A DNA stretch of 6,285 bases from NZ13-RE01 sp964612975 (GTDB lineage: Bacteria; Dictyoglomota; Dictyoglomia; Dictyoglomales; Dictyoglomaceae): contig CAZTGC010000021.1 of assembly GCA_964612975.1 (NCBI GenBank), forward strand, positions 1 through 6,285. The letters are read 5' to 3'. A model generated the notes under the pieces. It was given only the letters and a program-made list of their open reading frames with translations, was not told the DNA's origin and searched no databases. Position numbers and translations under genes: made by a program. Positions 1 through 6,164 of the stretch are shown one piece after another (position 1 is the first letter of the stretch; every line of letters begins with the position of its first letter).

Positions 1-61
1 AATTGATTTATTATATCAAAACTTTTTACTCTAAAAGTAATGTATGAATATTAACAGAGCA

Positions 62-304
62 ATAAGAGGGGGTGTATCTCTCCATTTGGGGATGAAGTGG
101 ATTTATATTTCCAACATCAGGTGAAATTAGAGTTTTTGAAAAAAGTCTAAATAATAAAAGTTTGCCAGAAGTAAAGCAAAAAACTGGAGTTGTTCCTCAA
201 GATAACAATCTCGATCATGATTTAAACGTAATTGAAAATCTAAGTGTCTATGCAAGATATTTTAAATAGAAGCTATAGAAAGAGCATATGACATAGGAGT
301 AAAA
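62..304 (+). pseudogene. Remnant of an ABC exporter ATP-binding subunit (NodI / ABC-2 type)
   Basis: This is a decayed nucleotide-binding subunit of a drug/polysaccharide-type ABC-2 exporter. In the frame starting at 99, translation gives GFIFPTSGEIRVFEKS (99-146) and then GVVPQDNNLDHDLNVIENLS (187-246) followed by YARYF. This is the stretch after Walker A through the Q-loop (Gln in VVPQ) typical of NodI-like ATPases. A TAG stops this frame at 267-269; the family-like text continues one base out of frame (IEAIERAY, 266-289), so there is a frameshift. Upstream, 62-97 in another frame reads RGGVSLHLG, possibly the damaged approach to Walker A; the GxxGxGKS/T motif itself is absent. The LSGG signature, Walker B and H-loop, roughly the last 170-200 codons of such a protein, are missing between ~290 and the permease start at 306. 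It cannot make a working ATPase. Positions 1-61 show no recognisable coding or regulatory sequence. The family assignment rests on recognising conserved strings; the left boundary is uncertain. Confidence 0.8.
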
Positions 305-305
305 T

Positions 306-621
306 ATGAAAATAAAAAGAGCAGTAAGGGTTTGGCAAAGAAACGCTACTGTTTATGGAAAATTATATCGTTCAAGTTTAGCTTTAAATTTTTTCGAGCC
401 AATGCTTTATCTTATAGCTTTAGGTTATGGACTTGGTGGATTTATAAATGAAATAAACGGACTTTCATATATTGAATTCATAGCACCAGGAATAATAATG
501 TCATCAGACATGTATGCAGCAAGCTATGAATGTACATATTGAATCTATCTATGTATTATTGTTTCTGATTGTTCTTGTGCCAATTCCTTTCATACTTCTT
601 AGAAGGAGATATCTACTTTAA
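306..621 (+). pseudogene. Internally deleted ABC-2 (NodJ-type) exporter permease
   Basis: This is the remnant of the membrane permease partner of the upstream ATPase. The first part opens at ATG 306 behind AGGAG (295-299). Its 78 codons match the start of NodJ/ABC-2 permeases: a basic N-terminus with a VWQRN motif, then SSLALNFFEPMLYLIALGYG and LSYIEFIAPGIIMSS, ending at SYECTY where a TGA occurs at 540-542. Full-length permeases of this type run to about 250-265 residues. The typical C-terminal end is present in a different frame from about 535 to the TAA at 619-621: a hydrophobic helix (YVLLFLIVLVPIPFILL) followed by RRRYLL. Roughly 150 middle codons, covering most of the transmembrane segments, were therefore lost with a frame change near 535-542. 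The C-terminal arginine codons also form the ribosome-binding site of the next gene, which may explain why this tail is still intact. It is probably non-functional. Confidence 0.82.
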
Positions 622-1755
622 ATGTTAAATTATCCATTTAATTTTGAAAAGATAATAGGAAGATTTTTAGAGAGAAAAAACAGATTTATTGTGTCTGCAT
701 ATGTTGATAACAAAGTAACTAATTGCTATTTACCTAATCCAGGACGTTTATTTGAACTTTTGATACCAAACGAGACAGAACTAATGTTAGTGCGCAATCA
801 TAATTCCAAAGAACTTCCTTTTATCGTTTTAGCCTGTAAAAAAGAAGATAATTGGGTACTAATACACACACATATTACAAATAAGATAGTAAAAGATTTA
901 ATTAATAAAGGTTTAATTTATAAAGGTTTTCAGGTTTTTGCAGAGGAAATAAAGGTTGAAAATGGTAGAATTGACCTCTTACTTTCTAATGGCAACCAAA
1001 AAATATACCTTGAAATTAAGACATGTACTTTATTTGGACAACAAATTGCTATGTTTCCAGATGCTGTCACCATAAGAGGAAAAAAACACCTATTAGAACT
1101 TAAGAATTTAAACAACAATGGTATCATGACCTCTGTTCTTTTTGTTGTAATGAATCCAGATGTAAAAATATTTCTTCCTGCCTATCATATAGATTTTGAA
1201 TTTGCAAAGACTTTTATTGAAGTTAAGGATGCTGTTGACATTAAAGCAGTAGGGTTAGGTTGGGACAGTAATTTTAGTTATGTGCAGACTGTAAAGGAGT
1301 TAAAAATTCCTTTTTCATTTATTGAAGAAGAATTGAATGACAGAGGAGTCTATATTTTGGTTACTTACTTAGATAAAAATGAATTAATAAGTATCGGAAT
1401 ACATGGAAAGATGCAATTCCCTTTAGGTTATTATATTTATGTAGGTAGAGCAAAAAAGGGATTGTTTAAAAGAATAAAGAGACATAAAAAAAAGCACAAA
1501 CAGATGCATTGGCATATTGATTATTTTCTAAGCAAAGCAAAGATAATTAAAGATTTACCAATAATAACAAATAAAGATATAGAATGCATTATAGCAGATA
1601 AATTGTCAAAAATAAGCGATGAGATAATACCCAATTTTGGTTCATCAGATTGTCATTGCGACAGTCATCTTTTTTATTTCAGAGAAAATCCCCTTTATAA
1701 TCGAAACTTTATAGAGATGGTAACTTATTTTAGATTGGATTTCATAGAGATTTAG
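622..1755 (+). CDS. sfsA: SfsA nuclease-like domain fused to a DUF123/Uri GIY-YIG endonuclease domain
   Basis: This is a 377-residue two-domain protein, probably a cytoplasmic DNA- or RNA-acting enzyme. Residues 1 to ~222 are SfsA-like: RFLERKNRF (14-22), LPNPGR (37-42), then GRIDLLL (115-121) and LEIKTCTL (130-137). The latter supply D118, E131 and K133, a PD-(D/E)xK-type nuclease core. FPDAVTIRGKKHLLEL (145-160) is the classic SfsA signature. SfsA alone is about 230 residues; it was named for stimulating sugar fermentation (maltose genes) in E. coli and is now annotated as a DNA/RNA nuclease. Residues ~238-353 are DUF123/COG1833: RGVYIL (241-246), YYIYVGRA (270-277), RIKRH (284-288), HWHIDY (296-301), E321 and the Cys motif FGSSDCHCDSHLFYF (339-353). 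The ATG follows an in-frame TAA (619-621), so no earlier start is possible. AAGGAG at 603-608 is the Shine-Dalgarno, with a rather long 13-base spacing. It sits directly behind the dead exporter and converges on the uptake operon. Domain calls are firm; substrate and physiological role are not known from the sequence. Confidence 0.93.
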   Translation: MLNYPFNFEKIIGRFLERKNRFIVSAYVDNKVTNCYLPNPGRLFELLIPNETELMLVRNHNSKELPFIVLACKKEDNWVLIHTHITNKIVKDLINKGLIYKGFQVFAEEIKVENGRIDLLLSNGNQKIYLEIKTCTLFGQQIAMFPDAVTIRGKKHLLELKNLNNNGIMTSVLFVVMNPDVKIFLPAYHIDFEFAKTFIEVKDAVDIKAVGLGWDSNFSYVQTVKELKIPFSFIEEELNDRGVYILVTYLDKNELISIGIHGKMQFPLGYYIYVGRAKKGLFKRIKRHKKKHKQMHWHIDYFLSKAKIIKDLPIITNKDIECIIADKLSKISDEIIPNFGSSDCHCDSHLFYFRENPLYNRNFIEMVTYFRLDFIEI

Positions 1756-1757
1756 TT

Positions 1758-3248
1758 TTATTGATACCAAACCTCAATCCCATAAATCATACCCTGGGGA
1801 TTTGGTTTAATTCCCTTTATTTTTTTATTTGCATAGAAAATAAGAGGTGTTTCATATATAAATAGGCAAGCTTGTTTTTCATAGAGTAATTTATGAATTT
1901 TTTTATATATTTTTTCTCTCCTTTTAAAGTCTACGGTTTTTCTTCCAAGCTCAAGCAATCTGTCTACATCTTTATCTTTGAAGGAAAATAAATTCCATCC
2001 ACCTTTTATTGCCTTTGAGGAATGCCACAGATCATAAATATCAGGATCCCATAAGTAGGCTCTTGAAAGAAGCACTGCATCAAAGGTTTTCTCTTCCATT
2101 ATTCTGTGTCTCAGAGTTTGCCAATCAAAGAGTTTTATCTCAGTAAAAATATCAACTTCTTTCAGATTTTGCTGGATAAACTGTGCAGTTTTGTGTATTT
2201 CTTTGTTTTCAGAGTTTATGTAAATATTAAATTTAATATCCGTGATTCCAAGTTTTTTTAGTATTTCTCTTCCTGCCAGAGGATTGTATTCGTAAGGCTT
2301 AACCTCATCGTTGTAATACCATATCCCTCTAGGATAAGGACCAGTTGATATGTTACCATTTCCATTTAATACAGTCCTTATCAGGCCTTCTTTATTTATT
2401 GAATAGGCAATTGCTTTTCTCAGCCTTTCATCTTGAAATATAGGATTTAGTAAATTAAAACCGAGACACACATATCTGTACGATTCAGCTTCGTATTTAT
2501 TAAATTTTTCCTTAAGCTCCATAGCATCGATATAATGAGGTAACTCAGCTACATCTATTTTCCCAGATTTCATCTCCAGATATTTTGTTGTTTGATCGGG
2601 GGTAAACTTTAATACTATTCTCTTTATTTTTGGTGTTCCATTATAAAACTTATCAAAAGCCTCAAGAGTAATATACTGCCCTTTTTGCCATTTTAGTAGT
2701 CTCCATGCACCTGTTCCTATAGGAGCTTTGTCAAAGGAAGATTCAAGTACTTTTTCACCTAAATGTTTTGGTAAAATTCCTATGCTCAAACTTTCAATAG
2801 CTGAGCCATACGGTTCGGTATATTTAATTAGCAAAGTATGATAATTTAAAGCCTTAATCTCCTTTACAGGACCTAAAATGCCTTTTCTTGAAGAGGCAAC
2901 ATTCTCAGAATTCAATAACTTATAAGTAAATACTACATCTTCAGCAGTAAATATTGTTCCATCATGCCAGTAAACATCTCTCTTTAAGTTAACTATAATT
3001 TCTTTACCATGATTTTTTATGATCCATGATTGAGCAAGTTCTGGCTTGGGTTTTCCAGATTCATCAATATTTATAAGTCCTTTAAAGATGAGGTTTGAAA
3101 CCATGTGTGAGTTTAAATCAGTAAGAAAAAGCGGATTTATTCTCTTTGGTTCAGAGTCAAGGGCAATAATTATTTCATCAGTCTTTCTTGATTCTGAACC
3201 ACAAGAAATCAGTATCAAAAAGATTAAAACTAAAAATTTCCTTATCAA
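1758..3248 (-). CDS. ABC transporter substrate-binding lipoprotein, family 5 (peptide/nickel/opine type)
   Basis: This is a periplasmic solute receptor of the SBP_bac_5 family (DppA/OppA/NikA-like), 496 residues, normal for the family. The N-terminus has a basic start, a hydrophobic stretch and a lipobox LISC with Cys16, so it should be lipid-anchored after signal peptidase II cleavage. Family marks are LAQSW (71-75), WHDGTIFTAEDVVFTY (94-109), IGTGAWRLLKWQKG (177-190), LRKAIAYSINKE (276-287) and WDPDIYDLWHSS (400-411). The ligand cannot be read from sequence; peptides, nickel chelates or opine-type metallophores are all possible, and the receptor next door favours a metal-chelate or other scarce ligand (inference). 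The start is a TTG at 3246-3248, immediately after the in-frame TAA of the receptor gene, with AAAGGG about 10 bases upstream as a modest ribosome site; no ATG gives a complete signal peptide. It is the last gene of the operon. No permease or ATPase genes follow; the opposite-strand sfsA gene ends 2 bases away. Confidence 0.93.
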   Translation of the reverse strand: MIRKFLVLIFLILISCGSESRKTDEIIIALDSEPKRINPLFLTDLNSHMVSNLIFKGLINIDESGKPKPELAQSWIIKNHGKEIIVNLKRDVYWHDGTIFTAEDVVFTYKLLNSENVASSRKGILGPVKEIKALNYHTLLIKYTEPYGSAIESLSIGILPKHLGEKVLESSFDKAPIGTGAWRLLKWQKGQYITLEAFDKFYNGTPKIKRIVLKFTPDQTTKYLEMKSGKIDVAELPHYIDAMELKEKFNKYEAESYRYVCLGFNLLNPIFQDERLRKAIAYSINKEGLIRTVLNGNGNISTGPYPRGIWYYNDEVKPYEYNPLAGREILKKLGITDIKFNIYINSENKEIHKTAQFIQQNLKEVDIFTEIKLFDWQTLRHRIMEEKTFDAVLLSRAYLWDPDIYDLWHSSKAIKGGWNLFSFKDKDVDRLLELGRKTVDFKRREKIYKKIHKLLYEKQACLFIYETPLIFYANKKIKGIKPNPQGMIYGIEVWYQ

Positions 3249-5327
3249 TTAAAAAATACCCTTTATTCCAATACCCCAGTTTCTACCTGCTGCAGGATAT
3301 CCAAATCTTTCCTGATATTTTTTATCAAATATATTGTGAAGATATCCAAGAATGTGGAAGTTTTTGGTTAAAGGATATGTTACCTCAAAGTCAGCGGTAA
3401 AGTAGGATTTCTGTGTTCTTATGGTCAAGTCAGTATTGTAAAGAGTGTTGTTATTGTATATTACTTTCTGAGATGAGACATATCTGCCATAAAGTGCTAT
3501 TTTTTGTCCTGTTGAGCCTTTATGTTGGAGTCCAAAATTAATTTTATGTTTTGGCAAAGCCGGAATTTCATTAAAATCTCTGTCTTCAGGGATAAGGAAA
3601 TTCTCTACAAAGGGATCATCCCTTGTTTTGCTTTTCTGAAAGGTATAATTGGCAAAAGTAGAAAATCCCTTTCCAAGTTGCTGCGACACTTCAATCTCTA
3701 ATCCATAGAGAGTAGCCATTCCAATATTATAAGAGACAAAGTTTATAAGATCAAATTGGATGAAGTCTTTAACTTTGTAATAATATGGGCTTATTTCCAC
3801 ATAGGTTTTTGTGGGAAACTCTGCCTTCCATCCTCCCTGAATCATCAATCCACTTTCTTTCTTGAAGGGTAAGTATCCTGTATATACTCCCGCATCAGGA
3901 GAATAATGCCAGTAGTGTTCTGGTGGCGTGGGCATTCTTAACGCTTTTGCAGAACTTAGATAGATAAGTGAATTTTTCTCATAAGTGTAAGTTATCTTTA
4001 CTGAAGGTGCTATTCCATGCATAGAGATGTCTTGAATGCCCTCTGCTTTTCCAGCTGGTCCTGCTTTTCCATCATATGAGGAGTATCTTAGCCCTGCAGT
4101 GATTGTGAAAGAAGGAGTTATATGAAAATCATCCATCAAGTAAATCCCAACTATCTCTGAGTTTACATAGTTTGCGTTTTGAAAAGTAGGCCTAAAGTCA
4201 TCTGGATAGTTTTTATCTCCCCCATCTTTAAATCTTATATAGTCAAAGCCAAAAGCGATATCGTGTTTGTCAATTATGACTTTATATGAACCATCTACAC
4301 CGTAGGATTTATCATCAAACCATTTTTTATGAAATATACGATTGAGTGCTTTTCTTGTATTGTATGCTTCTCTTTCTGCATAGTTTTTCCAAATTCTTAT
4401 ATCAAAAATACCTCCAAATAAAGCCTGCTCATAACCTATGTCAAAGTTGAATCTCTCTCTCTTCCACCAACTTCCATCTTCAGGATACGCACCCATTCCA
4501 CCATACATTATCTCGCCATCAGAAGCTGGATAGTTGCCATCTATTGGGTTATTATAATCTGGGTTATCATAGTTCTTTGACTTTCTGTTGTTTACAATAA
4601 ATCCTTTTTTAACCCATGAATAGCCAAAATTTGTTTTGATTTTCCCATCCCAAGGTAAAATATATCCTGTATATAAAGTAAAATTTTTGACTTCAAAATG
4701 ACCATTCTTTAGATATCCGTCACTTTTTACATAGCTTCCACTTATTGAGTATTCAAATTGGGAGGGTTTCCATGAATGAAAAAAACTTAACTTATCTGTA
4801 TCATATCTTCCTTTCATTGCTTGAATTTCAAATACAGGCTTTTCCTTTGGTTTTTTGGGGATTAGATTTATGATACCTCCAAGGGTATTTCCATATCTTG
4901 GATCACTGATACCCTTGATAATAAAAATTTTATCGATGTTGGCAAGGGGAATAGTTGTCCAATCAATAAAATATCCGCCAGCAGTCCCGGGAGTATTAAG
5001 AATTCTTCCATCAAAGGCAATAGTAATTCTTCTTGCACCAAACCCTCTTATTTTTATGGATTCATCATCAAGGGCTCCACCGATTTCCTGAATCCTCTGA
5101 ACATCAATGCCTGTTTGTCTAAAAAGTGCTCCATCAAGATTTAAGCTTATTCCCTGAAGAAGTAATTCTGGAATGACTACAGTAGCATTGGGAGTCTCCA
5201 TCTCTTCTTTAATTTTTTCTTCAGATACTGTAATTTCATCAAGTTGATAGATTTTTGATACTTCCTCTGCAAAGACTGAAGAAAAGATTGATAAAAAAAA
5301 TAAAATACAGAAAATTATCAAAATCAT
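3249..5327 (-). CDS. TonB-dependent outer-membrane receptor
   Basis: This is a 692-residue outer-membrane beta-barrel transporter that would import a scarce ligand using TonB/ExbBD energy. A signal peptide is visible (hydrophobic 2-19, probable cleavage after SVFA at residue 20). It is followed by a TonB-box-like LDEITVS (29-35) and a plug domain at about 41-160 with IRGFGARRITIAFDG (93-107) and GNTLGGIINLIPKKP (146-160). The rest is barrel, rich in alternating aromatic strands, ending in LHNIFDKKYQERFGYPAAGRN and a C-terminal Phe, the usual BamA recognition end. Length is typical and the gene looks intact. ATG at 5325-5327 overlaps the methyltransferase stop (ATGA), and GGAGG at 5336-5340 gives a strong ribosome site. 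Pairing with a family 5 binding protein resembles metal or metallophore uptake loci, but no ligand-specific residues can be identified; vitamin B12, siderophore or nickel-chelate receptors all share this fold. No TonB, ExbB or ExbD gene is in the window. Confidence 0.95.
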   Translation of the reverse strand: MILIIFCILFFLSIFSSVFAEEVSKIYQLDEITVSEEKIKEEMETPNATVVIPELLLQGISLNLDGALFRQTGIDVQRIQEIGGALDDESIKIRGFGARRITIAFDGRILNTPGTAGGYFIDWTTIPLANIDKIFIIKGISDPRYGNTLGGIINLIPKKPKEKPVFEIQAMKGRYDTDKLSFFHSWKPSQFEYSISGSYVKSDGYLKNGHFEVKNFTLYTGYILPWDGKIKTNFGYSWVKKGFIVNNRKSKNYDNPDYNNPIDGNYPASDGEIMYGGMGAYPEDGSWWKRERFNFDIGYEQALFGGIFDIRIWKNYAEREAYNTRKALNRIFHKKWFDDKSYGVDGSYKVIIDKHDIAFGFDYIRFKDGGDKNYPDDFRPTFQNANYVNSEIVGIYLMDDFHITPSFTITAGLRYSSYDGKAGPAGKAEGIQDISMHGIAPSVKITYTYEKNSLIYLSSAKALRMPTPPEHYWHYSPDAGVYTGYLPFKKESGLMIQGGWKAEFPTKTYVEISPYYYKVKDFIQFDLINFVSYNIGMATLYGLEIEVSQQLGKGFSTFANYTFQKSKTRDDPFVENFLIPEDRDFNEIPALPKHKINFGLQHKGSTGQKIALYGRYVSSQKVIYNNNTLYNTDLTIRTQKSYFTADFEVTYPLTKNFHILGYLHNIFDKKYQERFGYPAAGRNWGIGIKGIF

Positions 5328-6016
5328 CTTGCCTTCCTCCAGTAAAATATACTTGTAAAGACCCAGTCTTTAAGCCAAAAGTGTTCTTTTTCGTAAGATA
5401 AGGATTTAAGGAGTTCCTCTTTTTCCCAACTAAAAAGCTCCCTTCTAAACTTAAATTGCCAATGTTCAAAGATTTCATTAAGGCTATGATAGGCAAAAGA
5501 GCTTTCACAGAGATAGGAGTGCTTAAAATATAGTTTATAATTAGGAAAGAGTAATGATAGTTCATCAAAAGAAAAAGCTTTTTCTGTGACAAGAAAAACA
5601 CTCTTTATATTTGAGCTAAAAATTTTGTGTAATGCAAAATCAATTCCTCCTTCAGTAAGATGAAGACTGTTACAGGCTAATGCAAGATCATATTTTTTGA
5701 GTTCAAATTGATCTATATCTTCAAATTTTTTATTGTCAATTTTTACCTTGAATCCATATTTTCTTGCTTTTTCATGAATATAACCTTGCATAGCCGTTGA
5801 TGGTTCGAGAGCTGTAACATAACAGCCTTTTTCAATGAGTGGAAAACTAAGTACTCCATCACCTGCACCTATGTCTAAAACTCTAGCCCCTTGAGATATA
5901 AGATTATTTAGAATGCTTTTTATTGGTTCATGATAGCTGTTATGTTCACGCCAAAGAGTATACCACTGTGCATATTCATCCCAATATGAGATTTTATTTA
6001 TTTCAGTTCCTATCAT
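5324..6016 (-). CDS. Class I SAM-dependent methyltransferase, first gene of the uptake operon
   Basis: This is a 230-residue Rossmann-fold methyltransferase, probably cytoplasmic and acting on a small molecule. Counted from ATG 6016, motif I is VLDIGAGDGVLS (46-57). The acidic residue that binds the SAM ribose is E71 in ALEPS (69-73), and a motif IV-like DLALACNSLHL lies at 110-120. The N-terminal YWDEYAQWYTLW (11-22) is a cap helix common in methyltransferase type 11/12 proteins. The C-terminal half matches no substrate family I recognise. It does not look like a nicotianamine synthase or CntL (no GSGPLP-type motif), so a direct metallophore-synthase role is not supported. It overlaps the receptor gene by 4 bases and should be co-translated with it. 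The start is uncertain: a TTG at 6020-6022 would add two residues but lies inside the terminator's U-tract, so ATG 6014-6016 is preferred. Neither has a Shine-Dalgarno. Its target could be the imported ligand, but that is inference from position alone. Confidence 0.88.
   Translation of the reverse strand: MIGTEINKISYWDEYAQWYTLWREHNSYHEPIKSILNNLISQGARVLDIGAGDGVLSFPLIEKGCYVTALEPSTAMQGYIHEKARKYGFKVKIDNKKFEDIDQFELKKYDLALACNSLHLTEGGIDFALHKIFSSNIKSVFLVTEKAFSFDELSLLFPNYKLYFKHSYLCESSFAYHSLNEIFEHWQFKFRRELFSWEKEELLKSLSYEKEHFWLKDWVFTSIFYWRKAR
5336..5340 (-). promoter_or_regulatory. Ribosome binding site of the TonB-dependent receptor gene
   Basis: The minus strand reads GGAGGAAGGCAAG before the ATG at 5327, a near-perfect Shine-Dalgarno with 8 bases spacing, located inside the last codons of the methyltransferase. 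It fixes the receptor start and indicates translational coupling. It is the strongest ribosome site of the operon, in contrast to the first gene, which has none visible. Confidence 0.85.
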
Positions 6017-6020
6017 AACC

Positions 6021-6067
6021 AAATAAAAAGGCTACAGTATAGGGATTCTTCCCTACGCTGTAGCCTT
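6021..6067 (-). terminator. Strong intrinsic terminator in the operon leader (candidate attenuator)
   Basis: Bases 6028-6045 and 6050-6067 form an inverted repeat of 18 positions, 16 of them Watson-Crick, with one possible G-U wobble and a single A-C type mismatch next to it in the middle. The loop is four bases (6046-6049). On the minus strand the arm ends in GTAGCC and runs into TTTTTATTT (6029 to 6021), the U-tract of a rho-independent terminator. On the plus strand no T-run follows, so it works in one direction only. It lies downstream of the operon promoter and ends at the methyltransferase start codon. No gene upstream in the window needs terminating, so attenuation of the operon is the simplest reading (inference). 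Confidence 0.85.
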
Positions 6068-6129
6068 CATGACTACAAAAGTTTTATTCTTAAATAATGC
6101 TAAATTAGCTCGACCTTCAGATCGATTGT
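6023..6129 (-). promoter_or_regulatory. 5' leader of the methyltransferase-receptor-binding protein operon
   Basis: The transcript should start near 6129, about 7 bases past the -10 box, giving ~110 untranslated bases before the start codon. Near the 5' end a small hairpin is possible: CGAUC (6124 to 6120), loop UGAA, GGUCG (6115 to 6111), five pairs with one G-U. A weak GCUA/UAGC hairpin lies at 6099-6109. The candidate antiterminator and terminator follow. I could not match the leader to cobalamin, NiCo, preQ1, fluoride or mini-ykkC riboswitch cores by eye, so it is listed as an untyped cis-regulatory leader. Confidence 0.5.
6058..6078 (-). promoter_or_regulatory. Candidate antiterminator hairpin overlapping the terminator's 5' arm
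   Basis: On the minus-strand RNA, UUGUAGUC (6078 to 6071) can pair with GGCUACAG (6065 to 6058) through eight base pairs including two G-U pairs, around an AUGAA loop (6070 to 6066). The 3' arm of this hairpin is the lower 5' arm of the terminator stem, so the two structures exclude each other. It is weaker than the terminator, as expected of a fold that needs a ligand, protein or ribosome to be stabilised. The pairing is visible directly; its function is inferred. Confidence 0.5.
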
Positions 6130-6135
6130 TCCTAA

Positions 6136-6164
6136 ATTTTATAAAATATTCTTACTTTTGTCAA
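6136..6164 (-). promoter_or_regulatory. Sigma-70 type promoter of the uptake operon
   Basis: The minus strand has a perfect -35 box TTGACA (6164 to 6159), exactly 17 bases of spacer (6158 to 6142) and a -10 box TAAAAT (6141 to 6136), one mismatch from consensus. The expected start is around 6129. It is the only good promoter in front of the methyltransferase and should drive all three genes. The -10 lies inside a 12-base perfect palindrome at 6136-6147 (ATTTTATAAAAT), which might be an operator or just AT-rich sequence. A promoter this strong followed by a terminator suggests control after initiation. Confidence 0.8.

Noticed and set aside
588..600. TCATAC-like sequence considered as a NikR half-site
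   Set aside because: No matching GTATGA at the required spacing, and it sits far from the uptake operon.
930..1127. Antisense open frame inside sfsA
   Set aside because: It lies opposite the SfsA catalytic motifs; no ribosome site or family resemblance.
1647..1677. Hairpin AGAT-TGTC / GACA-GTC-ATCT followed by a T-run on the plus strand, within the end of sfsA
   Set aside because: Two 4-bp stems broken by a 3-base bulge are too weak for a terminator, and the bases encode the conserved Cys motif of the DUF123 domain; a plus-strand stop here would truncate its own gene.
1773..1812. Imperfect inverted sequence (CCAAA...TCCC / GGGGA...TTTGG) after the convergent stops
   Set aside because: The arms have unequal interior loops and lack a convincing T-run; it is coding sequence of the binding protein.
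5239..5601. 120-residue open frame on the minus strand
   Set aside because: It is a shadow frame overlapping the methyltransferase end and the receptor start, both of which have clear family motifs.
5324..6016. Methyltransferase as a CntL/nicotianamine-synthase-type metallophore enzyme
   Set aside because: It carries the canonical GAGDG motif of ordinary class I methyltransferases and lacks the motifs and length of that family.
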